A stretch of 17,491 nt of DNA, from contig JALVUH010000179.1 in NCBI GenBank assembly GCA_027035735.1, positions 1 through 17,491 of the forward strand, given 5' to 3'. The stretch is from Nautiliaceae bacterium. GTDB taxonomy: Bacteria > Campylobacterota > Campylobacteria > Campylobacterales > Nautiliaceae. Positions 1 to 7,660 of the stretch are shown here, in pieces; position 1 is the first letter of the stretch; each line of letters opens with the position of its first letter. A program made the translations under genes and the position numbers. The notes beneath the pieces were generated by a model. It was given only the letters and a program-made list of their open reading frames with translations. It was not told where the DNA came from and ran no database searches.

Positions 1-407
1 GTTACATATTTTTTTATTAAGCTTTTTAGGCTTCTTTCATTTATTTTTGAAGAGTATTTTGGAATTATTCCGCCAACTTTTGAGATTGGTTTTGGTTGGA
101 TTATTTGATTGTTATTTACTGCACCTCTTATATAAAGAGTGTTTCCTTCTTTAAATATTGCTTTGTGCCAAGTTTTAAAGACAAAAAAGACTCCCCAAAC
201 TATAGTATTTATATTTTTTAAGTACATTTTAGCTCTTGTAACTTTAGAAGAGTGAGTAATATTTAGAATTTCTGCTTCAAAAGCTTGCGGTCTTCCTGTA
301 ATAAATGGGTATAGATTATTATCTTCCCACTCTTTTGGTTTTATTAAAGCAAGTTCAATTGGAGTTGAAACTCCTAGCTTTTTTGCGCTCTCTTCAGTTA
401 TTTTCAT
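1..407 (-). CDS. recG: ATP-dependent DNA helicase RecG, N-terminal part (cut by window edge)
   Basis: The 135 visible residues match the N-terminal wedge/OB-fold region of the short RecG form found in Campylobacterota. They show a 'LGV..PIELALIKPKEWED' opening, a central beta-rich stretch with a W-G-V-F-F-V-F-K-T-W-H core, and 'PKPISKVGGIIPKY' near the cut edge. RecG remodels stalled replication forks and Holliday junctions; its helicase motifs would lie outside the window. The ATG at 407 is decided by in-frame TAG and TAA codons just upstream. The gene overlaps the end of the M16 homologue by 14 bases and has no strong ribosome site of its own, so it is probably translationally coupled. The identity rests on similarity to remembered Campylobacter RecG; the helicase domain is not visible. 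Confidence 0.8.
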   Translation of the reverse strand, partial: MKITEESAKKLGVSTPIELALIKPKEWEDNNLYPFITGRPQAFEAEILNITHSSKVTRAKMYLKNINTIVWGVFFVFKTWHKAIFKEGNTLYIRGAVNNNQIIQPKPISKVGGIIPKYSSKINERSLKSLIKKYV

Positions 408-1551
408 TTGTTACTATTGAGAAACTTAGATTATTGATTTCTTTATGTTTTTTAATAAAGTTATTTAATGTGTCTAAATTAAGAGCATTTATCATATCAA
501 GTTCTTTATCATAATATCCGTTTGGCAAACCATAATAATATTCTTTAAATTTTCTAAGGAGTCTTTGAGATAAAAGCTCATTTCTTAAAGGTTCACTTCC
601 GATAAGAAATTTTTTGGCCTGATTCAGTTCTTCTTCACTAACTCCATTTTTTACAAAGTCATGGATAAGCTCTTTAACTATCTTTATCGCGTCATTTGTA
701 TTTTCAAGTTTGGTTTGGAGATATCCTTTTAGAATTGTGTATGTTTTTTGAAATTCATTTTGTGCATAAGCTGAATATGCATATCCTCTTTTAACCCTAA
801 TCTCTTCCATCATCCTGCTTCCAAACCCACCTGCACCAAGAATAAAAGTTGCTACTTTAGCAAGATACAATTCATCATTGTTTACATCAAATTCGCTTCC
901 AAAATAAATGTAGCTTTGTTCTACATTATGTTTTTCTTCTATAAATCCTTGTTTTGGTTTGAAAAATAGGTCTTTTTTTAAAGTATGAGAAGGTAAAATT
1001 TCAATAAATTCTTTTATATCTATTTTTTCACCGCCATTTATGAATACTACTGCTTCTTTTGAATATGTTTTAAAGTGGTTTTTAATATCTTCTAATGTGA
1101 TATTTTCAATGTTTTCTCCAATTACTGGATATTCAAGAGGAGTGTTTTTGAAAATAGTTTTAAAAAGATTTTTATTTGCTATATAATCATAATTATTTTT
1201 TAAAGATTCTTTTTTTGCTAATATCTCTTTTTTTGATTTTTCAAGAGCTTCTTCAGTGAAATTTGGATTTTCAAGTAATTCTATTAATTTTTTGATGGCA
1301 TAATTTTTTTTCTCATTTAAAAATACAATTGAAATTGTTGTAAATTCTTTATTGGTAGCAATATTTAAATTAATGGCTCTTTCTTCAAGAGATGAATAAA
1401 ATTTTTCTTTATCTTTGAGAGTTCCTCTTTTATTTAACATATAAGCTGTCATATTTGCTATACCATCTTTAGCATATACACTTCCTGTATTTTTAAAAAT
1501 CATTTCAAATATAGTTCTTCCTAAATTATCTTTTTCATATATCAGATACAT
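394..1551 (-). CDS. M16-family (zinc protease-like) protein lacking the catalytic motif
   Basis: This 385-residue protein has the two-lobed M16B layout. The N-terminal lobe (about 1-180) should carry HxxEH where a G-I-A-N-M-T-A-Y-M-L stretch (residues 30-39) stands, so the zinc ligands and catalytic glutamate are gone (NMTAY, 33-37). The C-terminal lobe keeps the family hallmark, with 'GAGGFGSRMMEEIR' followed by 'KRGYAYSAYA'. Active M16B enzymes often pair a catalytic with a non-catalytic subunit; no partner is present here. Campylobacterota homologues that I remember are similarly degenerate, so this is likely a lineage trait rather than decay, and the frame is intact. The start has a strong AGGAGAA eight bases after the aldolase-like gene's stop. 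No signal peptide is evident, so it is probably cytoplasmic. Function is unknown beyond family membership. Confidence 0.85.
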   Translation of the reverse strand: MYLIYEKDNLGRTIFEMIFKNTGSVYAKDGIANMTAYMLNKRGTLKDKEKFYSSLEERAINLNIATNKEFTTISIVFLNEKKNYAIKKLIELLENPNFTEEALEKSKKEILAKKESLKNNYDYIANKNLFKTIFKNTPLEYPVIGENIENITLEDIKNHFKTYSKEAVVFINGGEKIDIKEFIEILPSHTLKKDLFFKPKQGFIEEKHNVEQSYIYFGSEFDVNNDELYLAKVATFILGAGGFGSRMMEEIRVKRGYAYSAYAQNEFQKTYTILKGYLQTKLENTNDAIKIVKELIHDFVKNGVSEEELNQAKKFLIGSEPLRNELLSQRLLRKFKEYYYGLPNGYYDKELDMINALNLDTLNNFIKKHKEINNLSFSIVTNENN

Positions 1552-1559
1552 TGTTCTCC

Positions 1560-2126
1560 TTAATGTTGTTGTGTATATAATAAAATTTTTGCGCTATTTT
1601 CTAAAATTATAGCTTTTTTTAATATTTCTCTTATATCTCTTGCTTTTATATAAACTCCATAGCCTTTTATTATAACTATATCATTTTCTTTTAAGTTATT
1701 GGAAATTATATGTTCTTTATTTTCTTCCCATTCTATTTGATTGCTTATTTCAATAATTGGGACTTTGTTAATAAGTTTTTTCCCTATTTTGTCAAGAGGT
1801 TTTAAGAAATTATGATGTTCTAAAGAAAAAGTTATAACATGAATGGGAAAAATATTTGCTATCGCTTTTGTGCTAGATATTTTTTCATATATTTTTGAAT
1901 GTGTTTTAATATCTTCTGATGTCTCTTTCCATGAAAGGTCTCTTTTTAAAATATGAACTTTTTTAAAAAAATCATCCTCTAAAATATGTCTGTTTTGTTT
2001 ATTAATTAGCATTAGATCATTTTGTAATTTTAAAGAAATACTTCCAAGCCCTAAATCAAGAAAATTTTTTTCAAATAAAATTTTTGTTACAAGTAAGTAT
2101 TCATCTATAATAGTTTTTGTAATCAA
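1560..2126 (-). CDS. Class II aldolase/adducin-like protein without zinc ligands
   Basis: This 188-residue protein is about the size of a single class II aldolase/adducin domain (fuculose-1-phosphate aldolase fold). The landmarks are 'LGLGSISLKL' (25-34, the GN-S region), 'AIANIFPIH' (88-96, where the family has a His-x-His pair) and 'IVIIKGYGVYI' (150-160, where the family has N-H-G). All three zinc-binding histidines appear replaced, by N91, F93 and Y156, so ordinary aldolase or epimerase chemistry is unlikely. Translation starts at TTG (2126) with a good AAAGGAA just upstream. It is first in an operon with the M16 homologue and recG, driven by a TATAAT box at 2147-2152. It could be a structural or regulatory member of the family; the fold assignment is moderately sure. 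Confidence 0.65.
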   Translation of the reverse strand: MITKTIIDEYLLVTKILFEKNFLDLGLGSISLKLQNDLMLINKQNRHILEDDFFKKVHILKRDLSWKETSEDIKTHSKIYEKISSTKAIANIFPIHVITFSLEHHNFLKPLDKIGKKLINKVPIIEISNQIEWEENKEHIISNNLKENDIVIIKGYGVYIKARDIREILKKAIILENSAKILLYTQQH

Positions 2127-2139
2127 AAATTTCCTTTTT

Positions 2140-2155
2140 TGCTACAATTATATCA
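2140..2155. promoter_or_regulatory. Overlapping back-to-back extended -10 promoters
   Basis: On the plus strand TGCTACAAT (2140-2148) is an extended -10 for rsmH. On the minus strand TGATATAAT (2155-2147) is an extended -10 for the aldolase-like operon. The two share bases 2147-2148, and each hexamer ends 21 bases before its TTG start. Predicted transcripts would carry leaders of about 14 bases holding little more than the ribosome site. Two polymerases could not sit here at once, so the operons may exclude each other. This is a motif-based prediction. Confidence 0.6.
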
Positions 2156-2168
2156 AAAAGGATAAATT

Positions 2169-3080
2169 TTGGATATTCCGCATATACCAGTTTTACTGAG
2201 TGAAACAGTAGATTTATATAAAAAAAATATGAAAGATAGTGGATATTTTATTGATTGTACATTAGGATTTGGAGGGCATAGCGAAGCAATATTGCAAAAT
2301 TTTCCAAATATTAAATTAATTGGAATTGATCAAGACAAAGAAGCTATGGAATTTGCAAAAAAAAGACTTTCAAAATTTTCAAATAGAATAGAATTTATAA
2401 ATAAAAGAGCAAGCGAAGCTTTAAAAGAGCTAAATGGATTAAATATTTCTGGTGTTTTAGCAGATATAGGAGTGAGCAGTTATCAGTTTGATAATAAAGA
2501 AAGGGGCTTTACTTTTGATGCCGATACACTTGATATGAGAATGAATAAAGATCAAAAATTTAGTGCTTATGATGTTGTCAATTTTTATGATAGAAATCAA
2601 TTAGAAGAAATTTTAAAAAAATATGCAGAAGAGAGACAATTTAGAAAAATAGCTGATTTTATAATCAAAAATAGACCAATTAATTCAAATAGAGAACTTA
2701 CAGATATTTTACATAAAGCGGGAATAAAAGATAAAAAAAGAATGGCTCCTATTTTTCAAGCTATAAGGATTGAAGTAAATAATGAATTAAAAGAACTTGA
2801 AAATATATTAAAAAATGTTGAAAAATTAGCTCAAAATGGTACAATTTTAGGAATAATAACTTTTCATTCTTTAGAAGATAGAATTGTAAAAAATCAATTT
2901 AAAGAGTGGGCAAAAAAATGTATCTGTCCTCCTGAAGCTTTTAAGTGTGAATGTGGAGGAAATCATCAAAAAGGAATTATTTTAACCAAAAAACCAATTG
3001 TAGCAACAAAAGAAGAGATAAAATCTAATCCTAGAAGCAGAAGTGCAAAACTTAGGGGGTTTAAATTTATAAAGGAATAA
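2169..3080 (+). CDS. rsmH: 16S rRNA (cytosine(1402)-N(4))-methyltransferase RsmH
   Basis: RsmH (MraW) uses S-adenosylmethionine to methylate N4 of C1402 in the decoding centre of 16S rRNA. The 303-residue length is normal for the family. Visible signatures are the opening 'IPHIPVLLSETV', the SAM-binding 'DCTLGFGGHS' (29-38), 'GVLADIGVSS' (95-104), 'GFTFDADTLDMRM' (113-125), 'RIEVNNEL' and the late 'TFHSLEDRIVK'. The cysteine-rich 'CICPPEAFKCECGG' near the C-terminus is also seen in related proteins. Translation starts at TTG, with AAAAAGGAT upstream; the conserved N-terminus begins right there and no ATG lies upstream. One base separates its stop from the FtsL-like gene, recalling the mraW-ftsL order of division clusters. 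Confidence 0.95.
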   Translation: MDIPHIPVLLSETVDLYKKNMKDSGYFIDCTLGFGGHSEAILQNFPNIKLIGIDQDKEAMEFAKKRLSKFSNRIEFINKRASEALKELNGLNISGVLADIGVSSYQFDNKERGFTFDADTLDMRMNKDQKFSAYDVVNFYDRNQLEEILKKYAEERQFRKIADFIIKNRPINSNRELTDILHKAGIKDKKRMAPIFQAIRIEVNNELKELENILKNVEKLAQNGTILGIITFHSLEDRIVKNQFKEWAKKCICPPEAFKCECGGNHQKGIILTKKPIVATKEEIKSNPRSRSAKLRGFKFIKE

Positions 3081-3081
3081 A

Positions 3082-3357
3082 ATGGATGAAAAAAGTGTTT
3101 TATTAGAAAAAGTCACACCTCATATACAAACAGGCTCTATTTCTGTATCCATAATTAAAAATGTAATAGTTGTAATTGCATTTGCATTTGCGTTATTTTT
3201 ACCTAAAATTTATATATCGTCTCAAATATATTTAACTTCTGTTCAAATTAATAAAAAGTTGAATGAATATTATTCTTTAAAAGCAGAAAATTCTATTCTT
3301 TTATCAAAAATTGAAAAAATTAAATTTAAAAATAGGCTAAATTTTAGTTCTTTTTGA
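3082..3357 (+). CDS. FtsL-like small membrane protein with coiled coil
   Basis: This 91-residue protein has a short cytoplasmic N-terminus, one membrane segment (about 25-45) and then a charged helical stretch (about 50-85) with leucine and isoleucine heptads, a probable coiled coil. That bitopic plan, the size and the place directly after rsmH fit FtsL, which joins FtsB and FtsQ in the divisome. FtsL sequences diverge strongly, so the call rests on topology and gene order, not on a conserved motif; another small membrane protein of FtsB/DivIC type is possible. The gene starts one base after the rsmH stop and is almost surely co-transcribed. Its 3' end contains a probable promoter for the next gene, and the usual following cell-wall genes are absent. 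Confidence 0.6.
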   Translation: MDEKSVLLEKVTPHIQTGSISVSIIKNVIVVIAFAFALFLPKIYISSQIYLTSVQINKKLNEYYSLKAENSILLSKIEKIKFKNRLNFSSF

Positions 3358-3363
3358 TAAAAT
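3355..3363 (+). promoter_or_regulatory. Extended -10 promoter for the RND permease gene
   Basis: TGATAAAAT (TG at 3355-3356, hexamer TAAAAT 3358-3363) follows a run of T residues and overlaps the stop codon of the FtsL-like gene. The hexamer ends 21 bases before the ATG at 3384, the same spacing as at rsmH. It suggests that the transporter can be transcribed apart from rsmH. Prediction from the motif only. Confidence 0.45.
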
Positions 3364-3365
3364 AC

Positions 3366-3380
3366 CCCTCAAAAAGAGGG
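3366..3380 (+). promoter_or_regulatory. Small hairpin covering the RND ribosome site
   Basis: CCCTC, a loop of five A, then GAGGG form a perfect five-pair stem. The right arm is the only plausible Shine-Dalgarno sequence for the ATG at 3384, four bases downstream. If transcription starts near 3370, as the -10 box suggests, much of the left arm would be missing from that transcript. The hairpin would then form mainly in read-through RNA from rsmH. This is inference; the stem is short. Confidence 0.3.
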
Positions 3381-3383
3381 TTA

Positions 3384-6300
3384 ATGAAAAGAGTAATAGG
3401 ATTTTTTCTCAAAAATGCAGTTTTTACTCATACATTATTTATCATAATTATTTTAATGGCTTTGATTGCATATAGAAATGTTCCAAAAGAACTTTTTCCT
3501 CCTGCTACTCTTGATAAAATATTAATCCAAGGTGGATATCCTGGAGCTTCTGCTGAAACTCTTGATAAAATGGCGGTAACTCCTATAGAAGATGAAATTA
3601 AGAATTATCCTGAAGTTTCTAAAATAGAAAGTGTAATAAGTAACGGAAGTTTTGTAATTACTGCTGATATTAAACCAGGAAGTAACAAATTAGAGTTATT
3701 GAGTGATTTTAAAAATGTTGTTTCTAATATCAAAAGAGATTTGCCAAGTGATATGGATGAACCAATAGTTACTATTGCTAAAAAATCATTTCCTTTGATG
3801 TTTATTTCTGTAGCTAGTAATAAATTGAATAAAGATCAACTTTTAGATGTAGCAGAAGCTTTACAAAAAAAATTATCAAGACTTAAAAATATAAGTAATG
3901 TTACTATAATGGGTAAAAGTGATAAAAATATATATTTTAAACTTGATAATAAAAAAATTGAAAGTTTGGGGTTAAATAAAAATTTAGTTATTTCTGCACT
4001 TAGTTCTGTAAATACTATTTTTCCTGTAGGAAAAATTGAGGATTCAAAACATTATTTTGTATCTTTTTTCCCACAAGGAGTAAAAGATTTTAAAAATACA
4101 TTTTTAAAAATCGGAAATAAAGTTATAAGATTAAGCGATATAGCGATTATAAAGAAGACTTTTGCTACTCCTACTCAAATTGGAAAATATGATGGAATTC
4201 CAAATTTAATGCTTAATGTTACAAAAGGTGAAAGTGGAGATGCGATTGCGCTTAGTAAAAAGATTAGAGAAATCTTAAAAAAATTTCATAAAAAATATCC
4301 AAATGTAGTTTTTGGAATTTCTACTGATACTAGCAAATGGGTTGCAAATAGATTTAATACTGTTGTTAGCAATATAATTTTTGGACTTATTTTGGTATTT
4401 TTTGTAATGTGGATATTTTTAAATGCAAGAATTTCTTTTGTAGTTACGTTAGGGATACCTACTTCTTTTGCTATAGCCATAATTTTTCTTGATTATTTTA
4501 ATTATTCGCTAAATCTGCTCTCAATGCTTGGGGCTCTTATAGCTCTTGGAATGATTGTAGATGAGGCTATAGTGGTAGGTGAAAATATTTATAGACATTT
4601 AGAAATGGGAAAAGATAGATTTCAGGCTGCGATTGATGGAACTATGGAAGTTTTTTGGCCTGTTATTGCATCATCTTTGACTACTATTTTGGCATTTTTA
4701 CCTATGCTTTTAATAAAAGGTGAAATTGGAGTATTTATAAAAATTCTTCCTATAATGATTACTATTTTGATAGTAAGTTCTCTTTTTGAAGCATTTGTAT
4801 TTTTGCCTCTTCATTCTAAAGAGATATTAAAAGTTACAAAAAATGACAAAAAGGAAATTTTTTGGGAAAAATTTCAGGCTTTTTATAGGAAAATTTTATG
4901 GATTTTCTTTAAATTTAGATATTTTGTTTTAATTTTCTTTTTAATTGTAGTACCATTTTTGACTTTTGAAGGGTTTAAACATTCTAAATTTCAACTTTTT
5001 CCAACATTTGATGCAAGTCAAATATATGTTAATGGTTCTTTTGAAACAAATTATACTCTTACACAAACTGCAAAAGCTATAAAGCCAATTGAGAAAATTT
5101 TGAAAAAATATATAGGAAATGACGTAAAAGGTTTTACTACTATTGTGGGGCTTAAAATGAATAACAAAGGTGAATCAAATAATGGTGAAAATAATTTTCA
5201 AATTTTTGTAGATTTATATGATAAAAAACCTACAGATTTTTATAATAAATATATTGCACCTATCTTTCAACCTGTAAAAATTACTCATCAAACGAGAACA
5301 ATTACTTCTCAAGAACTTGCTTTAAAAATAAAAAAAGAGTTAAGCAAACTTCATATAAAAGGGCTAAAAGAACTAAATGTAATAGTTCCGCAAGCAGGAA
5401 TTGTCAAAAGTGATATTGTTATAAGTATTGCAGGAAATAATCAAAAAGATGTATTATGGGCTATTCATTTGCTTGAGAGAGAAATGCAAAAAATAAAAGG
5501 TGTTTATAATATTTATGATGATGCAGAGCTTGGAGCATATGAATTAAAACTTAAAATAAATAATTTTGGAGAAAAACTTGGATTTAGTGAAGGTAATTTA
5601 TATAATCAATTAAGAGCATTTTTTGGTGAAGCTGATTATGCTAAAACGTTTGATAAAAATGGAATAGTAGAAATAGTTTTAGAGGATATGGATAAAAATA
5701 AATTTAATGAACTTAAATATTTTAGAGTAAATATTCCAAATACTAATGATTATGTTGAATTAAATAAAATTGTAAATTTTATTTCATATAGAACATTCAA
5801 AAAAATTCATAAATATAATGGTATAGCTGCCAAAAGTGTATATGCTAGCGTAAATAAAAAAATATTGACAGTAAATGAATTTTATAAAAAAATTGCACCT
5901 GTTTTGAAAAAAATTAAAAAAAGAGGTCTTGAAATCATTATAGGAGGAGCTAAAAAAACAAGTAAAAGTTTTATGAAAGATTTGCAAGAATCATTAGTAG
6001 TTGCAATTTTACTTATATTTTTAATTTTGGTATTAATGTTCAATTCTGCAATTTTACCTTTTATTATTATTTCTGTTATTCCTCTTTCATTTTTGGGTGT
6101 AATTATTGGTAATTATATTATGCATATGAATATGACGATGCTTGGAATGATAGGAATTGTAGGACTTGCTGGTGTTGTAGTAAATGATGGGATTGTAATG
6201 ATAGATTTTATTAAAAAAGCTAAAAATATAGAAGAGATAGTTATTTTTGCTTCAAGACGTCTTAGACCAATATTATTAACATCTATTACAACATTTTTTG

Positions 6301-6455
6301 GTTTAATTACATTAATGTTTTTCCCTTATGGTCAAAGCGCTATACTTCAACCTCTAGCTATTGCGCTTGGTTTTGGGCTTTTATGGGGGACATTACTTAA
6401 TTTATTTTATTTGCCAGTATTTTATTATATTTTAAATAAAAAAAGGTTACAATGA
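3384..6455 (+). CDS. RND-superfamily permease (AcrB/HAE1-like), stand-alone
   Basis: About 1023 residues with the RND plan: a first membrane helix near the N-terminus, a large periplasmic loop, a helix bundle, a second large loop and a final bundle. Landmarks are 'LFPPATLDKILIQGGYPGAS', the TM4 motif G-M-I-V-D-E-A-I-V-V (acidic pair D393-E394, at the place of AcrB D407-D408) and the TM10 motif G-V-V-V-N-D-G-I-V-M-I-D-F (N934-D935 where AcrB has K940). It is proton-driven in related proteins. No membrane-fusion protein or TolC-type gene is adjacent, so substrate and partners are unknown. I chose the ATG at 3384 because AAGAGG precedes it and the hydrophobic helix follows at once. A TTG at 3354 would add ten residues. 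The 3' end overlaps mtaB as ATGA. Confidence 0.88.
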   Translation: MKRVIGFFLKNAVFTHTLFIIIILMALIAYRNVPKELFPPATLDKILIQGGYPGASAETLDKMAVTPIEDEIKNYPEVSKIESVISNGSFVITADIKPGSNKLELLSDFKNVVSNIKRDLPSDMDEPIVTIAKKSFPLMFISVASNKLNKDQLLDVAEALQKKLSRLKNISNVTIMGKSDKNIYFKLDNKKIESLGLNKNLVISALSSVNTIFPVGKIEDSKHYFVSFFPQGVKDFKNTFLKIGNKVIRLSDIAIIKKTFATPTQIGKYDGIPNLMLNVTKGESGDAIALSKKIREILKKFHKKYPNVVFGISTDTSKWVANRFNTVVSNIIFGLILVFFVMWIFLNARISFVVTLGIPTSFAIAIIFLDYFNYSLNLLSMLGALIALGMIVDEAIVVGENIYRHLEMGKDRFQAAIDGTMEVFWPVIASSLTTILAFLPMLLIKGEIGVFIKILPIMITILIVSSLFEAFVFLPLHSKEILKVTKNDKKEIFWEKFQAFYRKILWIFFKFRYFVLIFFLIVVPFLTFEGFKHSKFQLFPTFDASQIYVNGSFETNYTLTQTAKAIKPIEKILKKYIGNDVKGFTTIVGLKMNNKGESNNGENNFQIFVDLYDKKPTDFYNKYIAPIFQPVKITHQTRTITSQELALKIKKELSKLHIKGLKELNVIVPQAGIVKSDIVISIAGNNQKDVLWAIHLLEREMQKIKGVYNIYDDAELGAYELKLKINNFGEKLGFSEGNLYNQLRAFFGEADYAKTFDKNGIVEIVLEDMDKNKFNELKYFRVNIPNTNDYVELNKIVNFISYRTFKKIHKYNGIAAKSVYASVNKKILTVNEFYKKIAPVLKKIKKRGLEIIIGGAKKTSKSFMKDLQESLVVAILLIFLILVLMFNSAILPFIIISVIPLSFLGVIIGNYIMHMNMTMLGMIGIVGLAGVVVNDGIVMIDFIKKAKNIEEIVIFASRRLRPILLTSITTFFGLITLMFFPYGQSAILQPLAIALGFGLLWGTLLNLFYLPVFYYILNKKRLQ

Positions 6456-7660
6456 AAGTTTATATAAAAACATTTGGATGTAGAAGTAATATTTTTGATA
6501 GTGAAATTATGAAAAATAAGCTAAGTGATTTAGCTAAAAATGAAAATGAAGCAGATATTATTATAGTTAATTCTTGTACTGTTACTAATTTTGCTGATAG
6601 AGATATAAGACAATATATCAATAAATGGCACAATAAAAAAATAATTTTTACAGGTTGTGGAGCTTATACTCAAGGAGAGAAATTATTTAAAGAAAAAAAG
6701 GTTAGTGCTGTACTAGGACATAAGTTTAAAGAGGAGATTGATAAATATTTAGATTTTGAAGGAGTTGATTTAGGAGATTTTGATTTTAAAAATAAAGAAA
6801 CTCTAAAAGAGATACATAAATCAAAAGCATTTATAAAAATACAAGAAGGTTGTGATTTTGAATGTGCATATTGTATTATTCCACAAGTTAGAGGTCCTTC
6901 AAGAAGTATTGATGAAAAAATTATTATTGATGAGGTGAAATATTTGGCCCAGAGAGGAATTAAAGAGTTTGTATTAACAGGTATAAATATGGGTAGTTAT
7001 GGTAAAGATACTGGAAGTAGCTTGGCAAAATTAATTAAAAAAATGAGTAAAATAAGAGGAGTAAAGAGAATTAGACTTGGAAGTTTAGAACCTAGTCAAG
7101 TAGATGAAGAATTAATTGAATTAACTCAAAATGGAATTTTAGAAAAACATCTTCATATAGCACTTCAACATACATCAGATAAAATGCTTAGAATTATGAA
7201 AAGAAGAAATAGAGTTAAAACGACTCTTCCTCTTTTTGAAAAACTTGCTTCTATGGGTATTGCTCTTGGTACCGATTTTATAGTAGGGCATCCGGGAGAG
7301 AGTGAAGAGATTTGGGAAGAGGCACTTGAAAACTTTAAAAAATATCCTCTTACTCATATTCATATTTTTAGGTATTCTCCTCGTGAGGGAACACTAAGCA
7401 GCAAAATGAAACAGGATGTAAGAGGTGATATAGCAAAAAAAAGAGCTAAAATTTTAGATAAAATTGTTAAAGAAAAAAATTTTAAATTTAGAAATAAAAA
7501 AATGCCACTTATTGTACATATTGAAGATGAAAAAAATGGATTTTTGTATGGATATGATGAATATTATAATAAAATGCAACTTCCTAAAAAATTTGAAAAA
7601 GGAGAGTGGGTGAGAGTAGAAAATTATGAAGTAAAGGATGATATGAATGTTGCAAGATAA
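6452..7660 (+). CDS. mtaB: tRNA t6A37 methylthiotransferase MtaB
   Basis: MtaB is a radical-SAM enzyme that turns t6A at position 37 of ANN-decoding tRNAs into ms2t6A. The 402-residue protein shows the three domains in order. The N-terminal methylthiotransferase domain has cluster cysteines C10 ('KTFGCRSN'), C42 ('NSCTVTN') and C69 ('FTGCGAY'). The radical-SAM core has C134-x3-C138-x2-C141. A C-terminal TRAM-like stretch ends near 'GEWVRVENYEV'. The 'KTFGCRSN' start and the length fit MtaB better than MiaB or RimO, though the paralogues are alike. It overlaps the RND gene by four bases, with AAAAAAAGG upstream, and the FtsH-like gene by fourteen. A neighbouring FtsH-like gene is also remembered from Helicobacter pylori (HP0285-HP0286). 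TcdA, another t6A37-modifying enzyme, is encoded at 12517-11891. Confidence 0.9.
   Translation: MKVYIKTFGCRSNIFDSEIMKNKLSDLAKNENEADIIIVNSCTVTNFADRDIRQYINKWHNKKIIFTGCGAYTQGEKLFKEKKVSAVLGHKFKEEIDKYLDFEGVDLGDFDFKNKETLKEIHKSKAFIKIQEGCDFECAYCIIPQVRGPSRSIDEKIIIDEVKYLAQRGIKEFVLTGINMGSYGKDTGSSLAKLIKKMSKIRGVKRIRLGSLEPSQVDEELIELTQNGILEKHLHIALQHTSDKMLRIMKRRNRVKTTLPLFEKLASMGIALGTDFIVGHPGESEEIWEEALENFKKYPLTHIHIFRYSPREGTLSSKMKQDVRGDIAKKRAKILDKIVKEKNFKFRNKKMPLIVHIEDEKNGFLYGYDEYYNKMQLPKKFEKGEWVRVENYEVKDDMNVAR

Noticed and set aside
394..1551. Active zinc protease call for the M16 homologue
   Set aside because: The HxxEH motif is absent at the expected place and no alternative metal motif is visible.
3354..3383. 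TTG start for the RND permease ten residues upstream
   Set aside because: It lies in the FtsL-like stop and lacks a clear ribosome site, while the ATG at 3384 has one and begins right at the hydrophobic helix. It cannot be fully excluded.
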